Shown: in pieces, positions 54,399-61,925 of the stretch
How positions within the stretch are numbered: the stretch's first letter is position 1
How the letters are laid out: each line of letters starts with the position of its first letter
Position numbers and translations under genes: made by a program
Notes under the pieces: generated by a model
Database searches by the model: none
What the model was told of the DNA's origin: nothing
The model's input: the letters and a program-made list of their open reading frames with translations, nothing else
Assembly (NCBI RefSeq): GCF_000378625.1
Contig: NZ_KB905160.1
Coordinates: 225,552-289,551, forward strand
Direction of reading: 5' to 3'
DNA: 64,000 nt
From: Colwellia piezophila ATCC BAA-637
GTDB taxonomy: Bacteria; Pseudomonadota; Gammaproteobacteria; Enterobacterales; Alteromonadaceae

Positions 54399-55372
54399 CC
54401 TACGGTAATATGCCCTTAGATAGAGGTACTAACCAACGAAAGAATAAACGCTGGTTAAGTGCTGAGTTTACTCAGGATAAGACGCTATTTTGCCTAATCA
54501 ATGATGGTATGAGTTTGTTCGAAAAAAGGGCGGTACATATGCCTATTTACTTGAGCAGGACACAGCTGCCCACTTTAACTGTTGATAGTTGCATTTACTT
54601 AGGTAAAGGAGCATTAGGTAAGGGTACATTAGATAAAGAAAGTCGCTCTGTTTTTGCCGTCGATTTTAATAAATTACGCTTCTCTACTCAGCAAGAGTTA
54701 ACTGAAGTCGGCCAATGGTTAGGGCTTAGAAAAGTCACCGCTACTTTATCCGCCATTGATGCGTCAATATTAGCGCTTGCTAAAGGTTTGGTGCATTGGC
54801 ATATAAGTCATCAATTTTGCGGTCAATGTGGTCATGCTAATCGTTCTGTTGAAGCCGGACATGCGAGACGCTGCTCTGATTGTCGCAATATGAGCTTCCC
54901 ACGAACCGATCCTGCGGTCATCATGTTGGTCGAGAAAATGTTTGACGATGGTATTGCCCGCTGTTTATTAGGTCGGCAGGCCAGCTGGGCTAAGGGCATG
55001 TATTCCACCTTAGCGGGCTTTGTAGATCCTGGTGAAACACTAGAGCAAGCGGTGGTCAGAGAGGTGATGGAAGAAACCGCCATTATCGCTGAAACTCCGC
55101 AATATATTACCTCACAGCCTTGGCCATTTCCCGCCTCAATCATGTTAGGTTTTACTGCTGTTGCCACATCAGAAAAAATTGATATCAGCCAAGATGATTT
55201 AGACGATGCACAGTGGTTCACACGCGAGCAGTTAGCTGATTTTGTGGTGAATAATTCTAAGGTAGAAGAGTCAGAAGAATCAAATGAGCCGCAATATAAA
55301 ATGAGTAGTGGTGATTCTATTTCATCGTATTTAATTACTGCATGGCTGAACAAAGAAATTGGGCAGTATTAA
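54389..55372 (+). CDS. nudC: NAD(H) pyrophosphatase NudC
   Basis: Nudix enzyme that splits NADH to NMNH and AMP and removes NAD caps from RNA. Layout: an N-terminal domain (1-130), a zinc ribbon with four cysteines (CGQCGH...RCSDCRN, about residues 151-172), and the Nudix domain with the box GFVDPGETLEQAVVREVMEETAI followed by the NudC marker SQPWPFPASIMLGF (SQPWPFPxS). At 327 residues it is longer than E. coli NudC (257), because of the N-terminal part and an acidic insert near 290-310 (EESEESNEPQ). Overlaps the HxlR gene by 10 bases. Confidence 0.96.
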   Translation: MSLAYGNMPLDRGTNQRKNKRWLSAEFTQDKTLFCLINDGMSLFEKRAVHMPIYLSRTQLPTLTVDSCIYLGKGALGKGTLDKESRSVFAVDFNKLRFSTQQELTEVGQWLGLRKVTATLSAIDASILALAKGLVHWHISHQFCGQCGHANRSVEAGHARRCSDCRNMSFPRTDPAVIMLVEKMFDDGIARCLLGRQASWAKGMYSTLAGFVDPGETLEQAVVREVMEETAIIAETPQYITSQPWPFPASIMLGFTAVATSEKIDISQDDLDDAQWFTREQLADFVVNNSKVEESEESNEPQYKMSSGDSISSYLITAWLNKEIGQY

Positions 55373-55732
55373 TTGCAGTGGCTTAGTTAGTGTTTTAAAT
55401 GGTAAACGTATAACTGTGCGCTTGTTGTACTGACAAGTTTGTGTGCATTGAAGACATTAACTAAATGTTATTTGTCATACTTTTTTCTAATGAACTATTT
55501 TTTACTTACCACTAAAGGGCTCAGCACAAGCTTATACATTAGAGCAACAATATATTATAACTACGGAGTTAAATATCTATTGCATACAGCGTTTGCTTAA
55601 ATAAATAGAAATATAAAAAAGTTACTGTTGAATGAATGGTTTAAAGTTGTAGATAAAATCACTCAGAAAAATGGGAACTTTTATTTTTTTATGTTAATAT
55701 TTTTTTAATTGTTAATGTTATCAAGGAATAAG
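55373..55732. other. 360-bp promoter region before the lipoprotein operon
   Basis: AT-rich stretch (particularly 55600-55720) between nudC and the CsgG-like gene. No repeat, terminator or open frame stands out. It has the base composition of an A+T-rich upstream element, possibly silenced by H-NS-like proteins; that is speculation. Confidence 0.45.
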
Positions 55733-56707
55733 ATGAATTATAAAACACTAATGCTAGCTATGTCAGTTAGTCTAATATTCACCGGCTGCGCAACGGTTGA
55801 AAAAAAAGAAATTCACAACACACCAGTTAAATCACCCGCTATAAGTAAAACAATCTCAGCCAGTGCCGATCAAACTAAATATCTAAAAAGAAAAGTTGCT
55901 ATTGGTCGTTTCACCAACGAAACAACCTACGGACAAAGCTTTTTTATTGATAACGATAATAACCGTATTGGTAAACAAGCTATGGATATTCTTTCATCAA
56001 AATTATTTGAAACGGGTAAGTTCATCATGCTTGAGCGTGCTGACTTAAGCAAAATTGAAAAAGAACTCTCTATGTCAGGCAGTTCTGCACTAAATAACGC
56101 AGCTGATTTTATAATTGTTGGTTCAATTACGGAGTTTGGACGTAAAGAAGTTAGCGATGTAGGCATTTTCTCACGTGTTAAACGTCAAGAAGCCAATGCC
56201 ACTGTAAATATTCGTATTATTGATGTCTCTACAGGTCAAATTATCTACTCAGAAAAAGGTAAAGGCATAGCTTATTCTGAAGCAGGTACTGTACTAGGTG
56301 TGGGTGACAAAGCGGCTTACGATAGTTCGTTAAATGACAAAGTAATAGATGTTGCTATTACAGATTTAGCCTCAAATATTGTTGAAAATATGTTAGGTAA
56401 AGCATGGCGTTCTTATGTTCTTTCTTATGATGAAGGCAATTTGATAATTTCTGGTGGTAAGTCTCAGAATATTAAACAAGGGGCGATTTTTGAAGTAGTC
56501 AAGGCGGGTAAAAAAGTTAAGAATCCTCAAACAGGTATGTTTATCACCTTACCCGGTAAAACGATTGCTAAAGTTAAAGTGATAAGTTCATATGGCGAAA
56601 CACCAGAATCAGAAGTTTCATTTAGCCAAATAATAGAGGGAAACTTGGACACTTATATCAAAAAAAATGATTATAAAGATTTGTTTATTCAAGAAATTAT
56701 TAAATAA
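55733..56707 (+). CDS. CsgG/HfaB-family outer-membrane lipoprotein
   Basis: A 324-residue lipoprotein, first gene of a four-lipoprotein operon. The ATG at 55733 is preceded by aagga; the frame is open a little further up. Lipobox SLIFTGC gives the lipidation cysteine near residue 18. The CsgG domain is visible: KRKVAIGRFTNETTYGQSFF, IGKQAMDILSSKLFETGKFIMLERADLSKIEKEL, AADFIIVGSITEFGRK, ANATVNIRIIDVSTGQIIYSEKGKGIAYSEAG and VIDVAITDLASNIVENML. The C-terminal about 70 residues (from NLIISGG) are an added domain. CsgG forms a nonameric outer-membrane export pore for curli; whether this one forms a pore is inference. Confidence 0.88.
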   Translation: MNYKTLMLAMSVSLIFTGCATVEKKEIHNTPVKSPAISKTISASADQTKYLKRKVAIGRFTNETTYGQSFFIDNDNNRIGKQAMDILSSKLFETGKFIMLERADLSKIEKELSMSGSSALNNAADFIIVGSITEFGRKEVSDVGIFSRVKRQEANATVNIRIIDVSTGQIIYSEKGKGIAYSEAGTVLGVGDKAAYDSSLNDKVIDVAITDLASNIVENMLGKAWRSYVLSYDEGNLIISGGKSQNIKQGAIFEVVKAGKKVKNPQTGMFITLPGKTIAKVKVISSYGETPESEVSFSQIIEGNLDTYIKKNDYKDLFIQEIIK

Positions 56708-56725
56708 CAATATAAGGACATTAAA

Positions 56726-57043
56726 ATGAATATTATTCGGACATTATTTATATTTTCACTACTGGCTATGACATCAGCTTGTAGTAGTTACAACACTTAT
56801 AGTTCAGGTCAAATGACTACAGAACCAGTATCTTATCTTTATTTCTCAGGAAATATTACCGGCGCTGAAGTTTCTATTGATGGCGCTCCTGCATTTTTGG
56901 TAACCAAAGCAGGCCCTAAACAACAATATAAGGTAACACCAGGTAAGCATACCATTATAGTTACCAAACAAGGTCAGGTAGTTGTTCAGCGTGACGTATT
57001 ACTCGGCGATGATCATGAAAAAGAAATAAATATTCCCCAATAA
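56726..57043 (+). CDS. Small PEGA-like lipoprotein
   Basis: A 105-residue lipoprotein. Signal peptide to the lipobox AMTSAC (cysteine about residue 19). The mature part NITGAEVSIDGAPAFLV...YKVTPGKHTIIVTKQGQVVVQRDVLLGDDHEKEINIPQ has the PEGA-type small beta-sandwich pattern, in which a short strand pair ends in PGxHTI. The gene begins 18 bp after the CsgG-like gene and has no counterpart that I recall in the Neisseria version of the operon. Confidence 0.75.
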   Translation: MNIIRTLFIFSLLAMTSACSSYNTYSSGQMTTEPVSYLYFSGNITGAEVSIDGAPAFLVTKAGPKQQYKVTPGKHTIIVTKQGQVVVQRDVLLGDDHEKEINIPQ

Positions 57044-57083
57044 AAACACCAATAACAATAATTAAAATCATCATAGGAACAAC

Positions 57084-57434
57084 ATGAAATTAGTATTAAC
57101 ACTTCTGTTATTTACCGTAATTCTTAGTGGCTGTAAATCCACACCTCCAATGTATATGTATGAAAATTACTCTGAAAGTTTTTATACCCTGAAAAAAGAA
57201 AGTGGCCATGAAGCTGATTCGCAATGGCAGAGCTCATTAGAAAACATTATCAAAAAATCAAATGCTAAAGCGGTAAGAGTTCCACCGGGAATTTATGCAA
57301 ACTTAGGTTATATTCAATTAAAATCAAATAATTACCCAAAGGCGATTGAATTTTTTGAACAAGAAAAAAGCATTTACCCTGAATCAACAAGATTTATGGA
57401 AAATTTAATTAAAAAAGCAAAAGTGAAGGGATAA
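57084..57434 (+). CDS. DUF4810 lipoprotein
   Basis: A 116-residue lipoprotein with lipobox VILSGC (cysteine near residue 17). The start of the mature part, PPMYMYENYSESFYTLKK, and the following helical region, ending ANLGYIQLKSNNYPKAIEFFEQEKSIYPES, match DUF4810; the second half looks like one TPR-type helical hairpin. DUF4810 genes are nearly always found beside CsgG/HfaB-like and DUF799 lipoprotein genes. It starts 40 bp after the PEGA-like gene and ends 5 bp before the next. Confidence 0.88.
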   Translation: MKLVLTLLLFTVILSGCKSTPPMYMYENYSESFYTLKKESGHEADSQWQSSLENIIKKSNAKAVRVPPGIYANLGYIQLKSNNYPKAIEFFEQEKSIYPESTRFMENLIKKAKVKG

Positions 57435-57439
57435 TCAAA

Positions 57440-58129
57440 ATGAATTTTATTGAAAAAATAAAAACTTCACTGCTAACCCTATCGATACTATTTCTTAGTG
57501 GCTGCGTAACTCCAACTTACGTAACAAAGGGGGAAGAATTCCCTAAAATGTACCAAGAAAAGCCTCGCTCATTGTTAGTTATGCCACCAATAAACCTAAG
57601 TACTGATGCCGAAGCAAAAGATTATTATTCCACGACAGTTGAAATGCCTATTGCTTTACATGGTTATTATACCTTTCCTTATCAACTTACTGCTGATGTA
57701 TTAAGACAACAAGGCATTTATGATAGTGAGCTAGTTTATGATGTACCGCTAAATAAGTTTCATGAATACTTTGGCGCGGATGCAGTACTATTTACAAAAA
57801 TTGTTAATTGGGATACTTCATATACTGTCTTAGCCTCAACGTTAACGGTTTCTATCGATGCAGAGATCAAATCAACCAAAACCTCTGAGATTTTATGGCA
57901 ATATAATGGAACTGTTGTTGTTGATTTATCTGTAAATGGTGGCGGAGGAATAGCGGGTTTACTCGTTAGCGCAATAGCAACAGCAATCAATACCGCAGCA
58001 GCTGATTATACGACTTATGCTAAACAAGCAAATGGACGGTTTATTGGTAGTATGCCTGTTGGGCCATATCATCCAATGTACATGAAAGATCAACAAATTA
58101 AACTGTTAAAACAAAGTAGCAACGACTAA
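57440..58129 (+). CDS. DUF799 (GNA1162-like) lipoprotein
   Basis: A 229-residue lipoprotein; lipobox LFLSGC (cysteine near residue 22). The mature sequence EKPRSLLVMPPINLSTDAEAKDYYSTTVEMPIALHGYYTFPYQLTADVLRQQGI is the DUF799 signature, known from the meningococcal antigen GNA1162, whose structure resembles TolB/CsgG anticodon-binding-like folds. A glycine-rich VNGGGGIAGLLVSAIATAI segment near residue 175 might interact with membrane. It closes the four-gene operon. Biological role of the family is not established. Confidence 0.9.
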   Translation: MNFIEKIKTSLLTLSILFLSGCVTPTYVTKGEEFPKMYQEKPRSLLVMPPINLSTDAEAKDYYSTTVEMPIALHGYYTFPYQLTADVLRQQGIYDSELVYDVPLNKFHEYFGADAVLFTKIVNWDTSYTVLASTLTVSIDAEIKSTKTSEILWQYNGTVVVDLSVNGGGGIAGLLVSAIATAINTAAADYTTYAKQANGRFIGSMPVGPYHPMYMKDQQIKLLKQSSND

Positions 58130-58147
58130 ATAGGTTAAAATACTCTT

Positions 58148-58178
58148 AGTGGGCTTCTCGTGGTTCGACAAGTCCACT
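58148..58178 (+). terminator. Possible terminator after the lipoprotein operon
   Basis: agtgggctt and aagtccact pair with one mismatch and are followed by ttgtt. Weak. Confidence 0.35.
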
Positions 58179-58283
58179 TTGTTGATTAGATAAATGGACA
58201 AAATACAGTTAGTCCAATTCCAATTTACTTCACATTTTTGTCGCTATTATTCACCATATAATGTCCATTTTTATGGGACAAGA

Positions 58284-58612
58284 TCAGTTGCGGTGTCGCT
58301 TAATCCAACGAAATTTTAACCGGACTCCTTGGCGAAGAACACCACAGCATCTTTTAAAAAATTACGCTCATTTTTTACTTTAGCCAACTCTTGTTTCAAC
58401 TTCATTAATTCAGGATTACTGTTTTGTTTATTTCCTTTCAAAACATCATCACCTTTCAAGCGAAACTCATCACGCCAACGACTTAGTGTCCTAAAACTAA
58501 TCCCTATTACTTCGCAAACACTATTAGCAGTAACACCGTCCTCAGAAGCTTTGAGTAAAGTAATACCTTTAAACTCAGCAGGATAGCTTTGATAACTTTT
58601 GGCTTTTGCCAT
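58284..58612 (-). mobile_element. IS3-family remnant: orfA intact, orfB cut after about 11 codons
   Basis: The minus-strand frame 58316-58612 encodes a 98-residue OrfA: helix-turn-helix (MAKAKSYQSYPAEFKGITLLKASEDGVTANSVCEVIGISFRTLSRWR) and the leucine-zipper end LKQELAKVKNERNFLKDAVVFFAKE, which is standard for IS3 OrfA. A strong aggaggtg ribosome site precedes it at 58619-58626. In the -1 frame at its 3' end, 58319-58284 reads LKFRWIKRHRN and stops; this looks like the beginning of OrfB (K[FY]xWIxxHR) with the usual -1 offset. The catalytic DDE domain is gone. The sequence tgtgtccact around 58649 may be part of the element's end. The element cannot transpose on its own. Confidence 0.85.
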
Positions 58613-58874
58613 GAAACACCTCCTGTTGTATTTCTACAACAATTATAGTGTGTCCACTAAAACGGTGTAAGACAACATTGCTGCCGTTTGCAGCTCTAAC
58701 CTGAAACTATTAAATCAAAGCCAAAACGACTACTTCAAATGCTTTGACCCCATTGGTTTACTCGAGCAGCTTAATTTTCTTTGTATAGAATCGAAAGTTT
58801 AGTTAATTCATCTTTGTTTTTTATTGAGAGTTCAGTAAAATAGTTAGTCTTTAACAGTTCTGTAAAGGTTAGTG

Positions 58875-59105
58875 ATGAAACGCGTTGTTTTATATATTTC
58901 AGATAAATGCCCCCATTGCCGTGAAGCTCAAAAATACTTGGATGACAATGGCATTAAATACAGATTAACAAATGCGAAAATGCAGCGCGGTAGAAAAGAG
59001 CTTGACGCTATAGGAGCTCGCTCTGTACCAGCCCTTAAAATTGGTAATGAAGTAATGATTGGCTGGAATCTCGAAAATTTTAAGAAACTCTATGCCGCAG
59101 ATTAA
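58875..59105 (+). CDS. Small glutaredoxin-like protein
   Basis: A 76-residue thioredoxin-fold protein. CPHC redox centre in LYISDKCPHCREAQKYLDDNGI (residues about 5-26), the cis-proline loop ARSVPALKI, and a C-terminal helix. It resembles NrdH-redoxins or Grx4-like mini-glutaredoxins; the specific partner is unknown. The ATG at 58875 is chosen over a GTG three bases earlier; aaagg gives spacing 7. Single gene; no ribonucleotide reductase gene is near. Confidence 0.85.
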   Translation: MKRVVLYISDKCPHCREAQKYLDDNGIKYRLTNAKMQRGRKELDAIGARSVPALKIGNEVMIGWNLENFKKLYAAD

Positions 59106-59191
59106 GAAGCTCAATTATCAAATTAGATAATTGAGCAACCAATGGGCACAGAGTTATTGGTTACACTATTTCGAGTGGACAACAAAATATA

Positions 59192-59215
59192 GAGCAGCAG
59201 AGCAGCAGAGCAGCA
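59192..59215 (+). repeat. 8-bp tandem repeat gagcagca
   Basis: Three perfect consecutive copies in the intergenic region upstream of rmuC. Confidence 0.85.
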
Positions 59216-59235
59216 CATAATCCGCCCCTTAGCAT

Positions 59236-59464
59236 TATACCCGTTACCATTCAAAGTGCAGGATTTCAGTGGGATTTAAAATGACTTTAGGCAAGGAGAA
59301 TAATTTCAGCATAGTCAGTCTATGCTTTGATTATTTACCGCAGTATAAAGTTATTTTAACCCCATCGAAGAAGCGCTTGAGCCATATCACTTCATCGTTG
59401 CTGTAACTTAGAATGACGCTACACGGATGTAGCTTATTAGAGAATGCAGGAGCATATTCTCCTG
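59236..59464. repeat. Composite intergenic element (tatacccgtt end plus hairpin core, minus orientation)
   Basis: The left end (59236-59262) matches 51850-51876 at 25 of 27 bases. The right part (59416-59464) is the reverse complement of 35933-35981 with four differences. Similarity to the plus-strand copy extends weakly to about 59510. The two modules in one place suggest an element of about 230-280 bp of which the other loci hold parts. Confidence 0.65.
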
Positions 59465-59646
59465 AATAACCATTATCTCATCACAGCGCCTTGAATTGAA
59501 ATAGCTTAAGCACTCTGGACAAAATCTAGAAATAAACGGGCACCCACACAAGTCTTTTTTATCTTGCCTTTGCTCTTGCTATTCATCACGGTACTGGTAA
59601 TATTTACAGTGTCGTGCCTTGAGTACTTTTTTGAGATTGAAAACTA

Positions 59647-60963
59647 ATGATTTTTACCCTAGAGCAACAGCAATTGTTATCGACTTGGTTGCCAGTACTG
59701 GCCTTTATTGTTTTGACTTTGCTATTAATACTGGTGCTAATTCGCTTATCAAAGCAAGAAAAACGTATGCAAGCGCACACTTTTGAATTGGTTAGTCAGT
59801 TAGCCAAACAAACTGAGACGCAATTTTTACAGCAGCTTAACCAATTACAAGAAAAGCAGCAATTGCAGTTAGCCAATAGCTTTGAGCAACAAATGGCTGA
59901 TTTACGTATTAAGCTTTTACGTCAATTCAATGAGCTTCAATCACAATTAAATCAAAATCAAAATCAGTCTCTCGATCAACTTATTACCCACTTAAATGCC
60001 ACGGCCCATAGCAACAGAGAAGAATTGGCGAAAACATTGGCGCAAAGCAGTGACCAAATGAGTAAGCGCATTGATGGCTTAACTCAAGCGACCGATAAAC
60101 GTTTGCAAGAGATTAGTGGCCAAGTTGAAAAGCGCCTTGCTGAGGGGTTTGAGAAAACCACTAAAACCTTTAGTGATATTTTACAGCGCTTAGCACTTAT
60201 TGATGATGCCCAGAAGAAAATTACCGAGCTATCTACTAATGTGGTGAGCTTACAAGCCGTGCTTAATGATAAACGCTCGCGTGGCGCCTTTGGTGAGGTG
60301 CAATTAAATAGCTTGATCAGAAACGTGCTACCAGAGCAAAGTTTTAAGCTGCAGCATACTTTGTCAAACGGTAAAATAGCCGATTGCATCCTCTTTTTAC
60401 CTAAACCTACCGGTAATGTTGTGGTTGACTCTAAATTCCCACTAGAAAATTATCGTAAAATGATGGACTTTGAAGCCCCCGAGTCTGAACGTAAATCGGC
60501 TATGCGTCAGTTTAAAGTAGATATAAAAAAGCATATTAATGATATTAGTAATAAGTATCTGATTGATAAAGAAACGGCTGATGGTGCCATTATGTTTATT
60601 CCAGCAGAAGCTATTTTTGCTGAAATTCACGGACATCAAAGTGACCTCGTTGAATATGCTAATAAGAAACGAGTTTGGCTGGCATCACCGACAACATTAA
60701 TGGCGATACTAACCACCGCGCGCTCGGTACTTAAAGATGAAGCGACTCGTCAGCAAATACATATTATTCAGGCGCATTTATCTGACTTAGCCCAAGACTT
60801 TAATCGTTTTAAAGGTCGTTTTGCTAACCTTGCCAAGCATATTGACCAAGCGGCTAGCGATGTGAAGCAAATACATACTTCGGCAGATAAAATATCAACG
60901 CGCTTTGAAAAAATAGAGCAAGTTGATCTTGCTGAAAAAGAAACCGTAGAGCAACTTCAGTAA
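59647..60963 (+). CDS. rmuC: DNA recombination protein RmuC
   Basis: Membrane-anchored nuclease-like protein that limits inversions at short inverted repeats, fitting a genome with many such repeats. N-terminal membrane helix (about 11-32), long coiled coil rich in glutamine (about 35-200), then the RmuC domain (about 205-400): KRSRGAFGEVQLNSLIRNVLPEQSF, VVVDSKFPLENYRKMMDFE, KHINDISNKYLIDKETADGAIMFIPAEAIFAEIH, VWLASPTTLMAILTTARSVLKDE. The GxxGE and DSKFP motifs are the probable nuclease core. E. coli RmuC has 475 residues; this one 438. Single gene. Confidence 0.95.
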   Translation: MIFTLEQQQLLSTWLPVLAFIVLTLLLILVLIRLSKQEKRMQAHTFELVSQLAKQTETQFLQQLNQLQEKQQLQLANSFEQQMADLRIKLLRQFNELQSQLNQNQNQSLDQLITHLNATAHSNREELAKTLAQSSDQMSKRIDGLTQATDKRLQEISGQVEKRLAEGFEKTTKTFSDILQRLALIDDAQKKITELSTNVVSLQAVLNDKRSRGAFGEVQLNSLIRNVLPEQSFKLQHTLSNGKIADCILFLPKPTGNVVVDSKFPLENYRKMMDFEAPESERKSAMRQFKVDIKKHINDISNKYLIDKETADGAIMFIPAEAIFAEIHGHQSDLVEYANKKRVWLASPTTLMAILTTARSVLKDEATRQQIHIIQAHLSDLAQDFNRFKGRFANLAKHIDQAASDVKQIHTSADKISTRFEKIEQVDLAEKETVEQLQ

Positions 60964-61105
60964 AATCTTTGCAACAAAGTAACACTGATATCGGCAAAAA
61001 TAATTTTTTTAGTCACTTTGCTTACCCAGAGTTGCAGTTAAGTACTAGTGTTGTTCATCACTTGGTTTATACTCATTGTTATGTATTCTTGGTGCTCTTG
61101 TCTTT

Positions 61106-61849
61106 ATGGTTAAAATATTATCTCATTTTCTGCTTTTATTATTGTTGTTATCCCCAAACTTGTTGATGGCAAAACAACAATTAACAGTGGGGGTTGGCAA
61201 TTTTCCGCCTTTTTTTGTTGAAAAAGATGAGAAAGGATTTTTTCTTGAGATAACTAAAGCTATATTTAAGCAGCTGTCAGAATATAATGTGAATTTTATC
61301 TATATGAGTAACCATCGATTGTTACATGAAATTAATTCTGGCAAAATAATTGATGTGGCGTGTAATATATTTGCTGACTCGCAAGTTGATGGCTTTTTAT
61401 CACTGCCTTTGTATCAATATACTGACGTCGCGGTATCAAATAAGTCGGCAAAACTGAGCATCAATAAGATTGCCGACCTACAAGGCTTCTCTATTACCGC
61501 CTATCAAGGCGCCAAAGACTTACTTGGCGAAGAATTTAAAAAAATGGCACTGGCTAACCCAAAGTACAGTGAGCATTCCCAACCTAAAGATAGTACTTAT
61601 TTAATGGTTACCGGACAGAAGGATATTCGTATCGGTGATCTTCATATTTTTTTACATGATATAGCGAATAGTCGCTATAAAAATGACATGAACATAACCG
61701 CTGAAAACTTCACTATACATGAGCTGTGGCCAGATGTTTATTCGCATATGGCCTTTAAGGATGAAAAGTTAAGAGACTCAGTTAATGTGATAATTAACGA
61801 GCTGACAGAAAATGGTACTCTAGATGCCATTTATGCGAAATACCGATAA
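61106..61849 (+). CDS. Periplasmic solute-binding-like protein
   Basis: A 247-residue exported protein of the SBP_bac_3 (amino-acid-binding-like) type. The start at 61106 (MVKILSHFLLLLLLLSPNLLMA) gives a good signal peptide; the frame is open upstream but without a hydrophobic start. The mature sequence begins KQQLTVGVGNFPPFFVEKDEKGFFLEITKAIFKQL, the standard fold start, and has DLQGFSITAYQGAKDLL for the second lobe. The consensus YKPFEF is altered to FPPFFV. No ABC permease or ATPase is next to it; many lone copies in this group have unknown ligands. It lies between rmuC and a convergent sodium-dependent transporter. Confidence 0.82.
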   Translation: MVKILSHFLLLLLLLSPNLLMAKQQLTVGVGNFPPFFVEKDEKGFFLEITKAIFKQLSEYNVNFIYMSNHRLLHEINSGKIIDVACNIFADSQVDGFLSLPLYQYTDVAVSNKSAKLSINKIADLQGFSITAYQGAKDLLGEEFKKMALANPKYSEHSQPKDSTYLMVTGQKDIRIGDLHIFLHDIANSRYKNDMNITAENFTIHELWPDVYSHMAFKDEKLRDSVNVIINELTENGTLDAIYAKYR

Positions 61850-61925
61850 TTAGTGCTATTGCTATAAGCCCACCTTCATCAACGAACAGTTTATCTTTTA
61901 AGTTTACCTAGCACTTATTTTGCTT

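Larger units (their letters stand above)
59106..59646. other. 541-bp intergenic region rich in repeats
   Basis: Contains the 8-bp tandem repeat at 59192, the tatacccgtt motif at 59236 and the reversed hairpin element at 59416-59464. No coding frame. The rmuC promoter must lie in the last 150 bp. Confidence 0.6.

Noticed and set aside
60969-61166. Plus-strand frame of 65 residues before the solute-binding protein
   Set aside because: It overlaps the signal peptide of the next gene in another frame and has no recognisable pattern.
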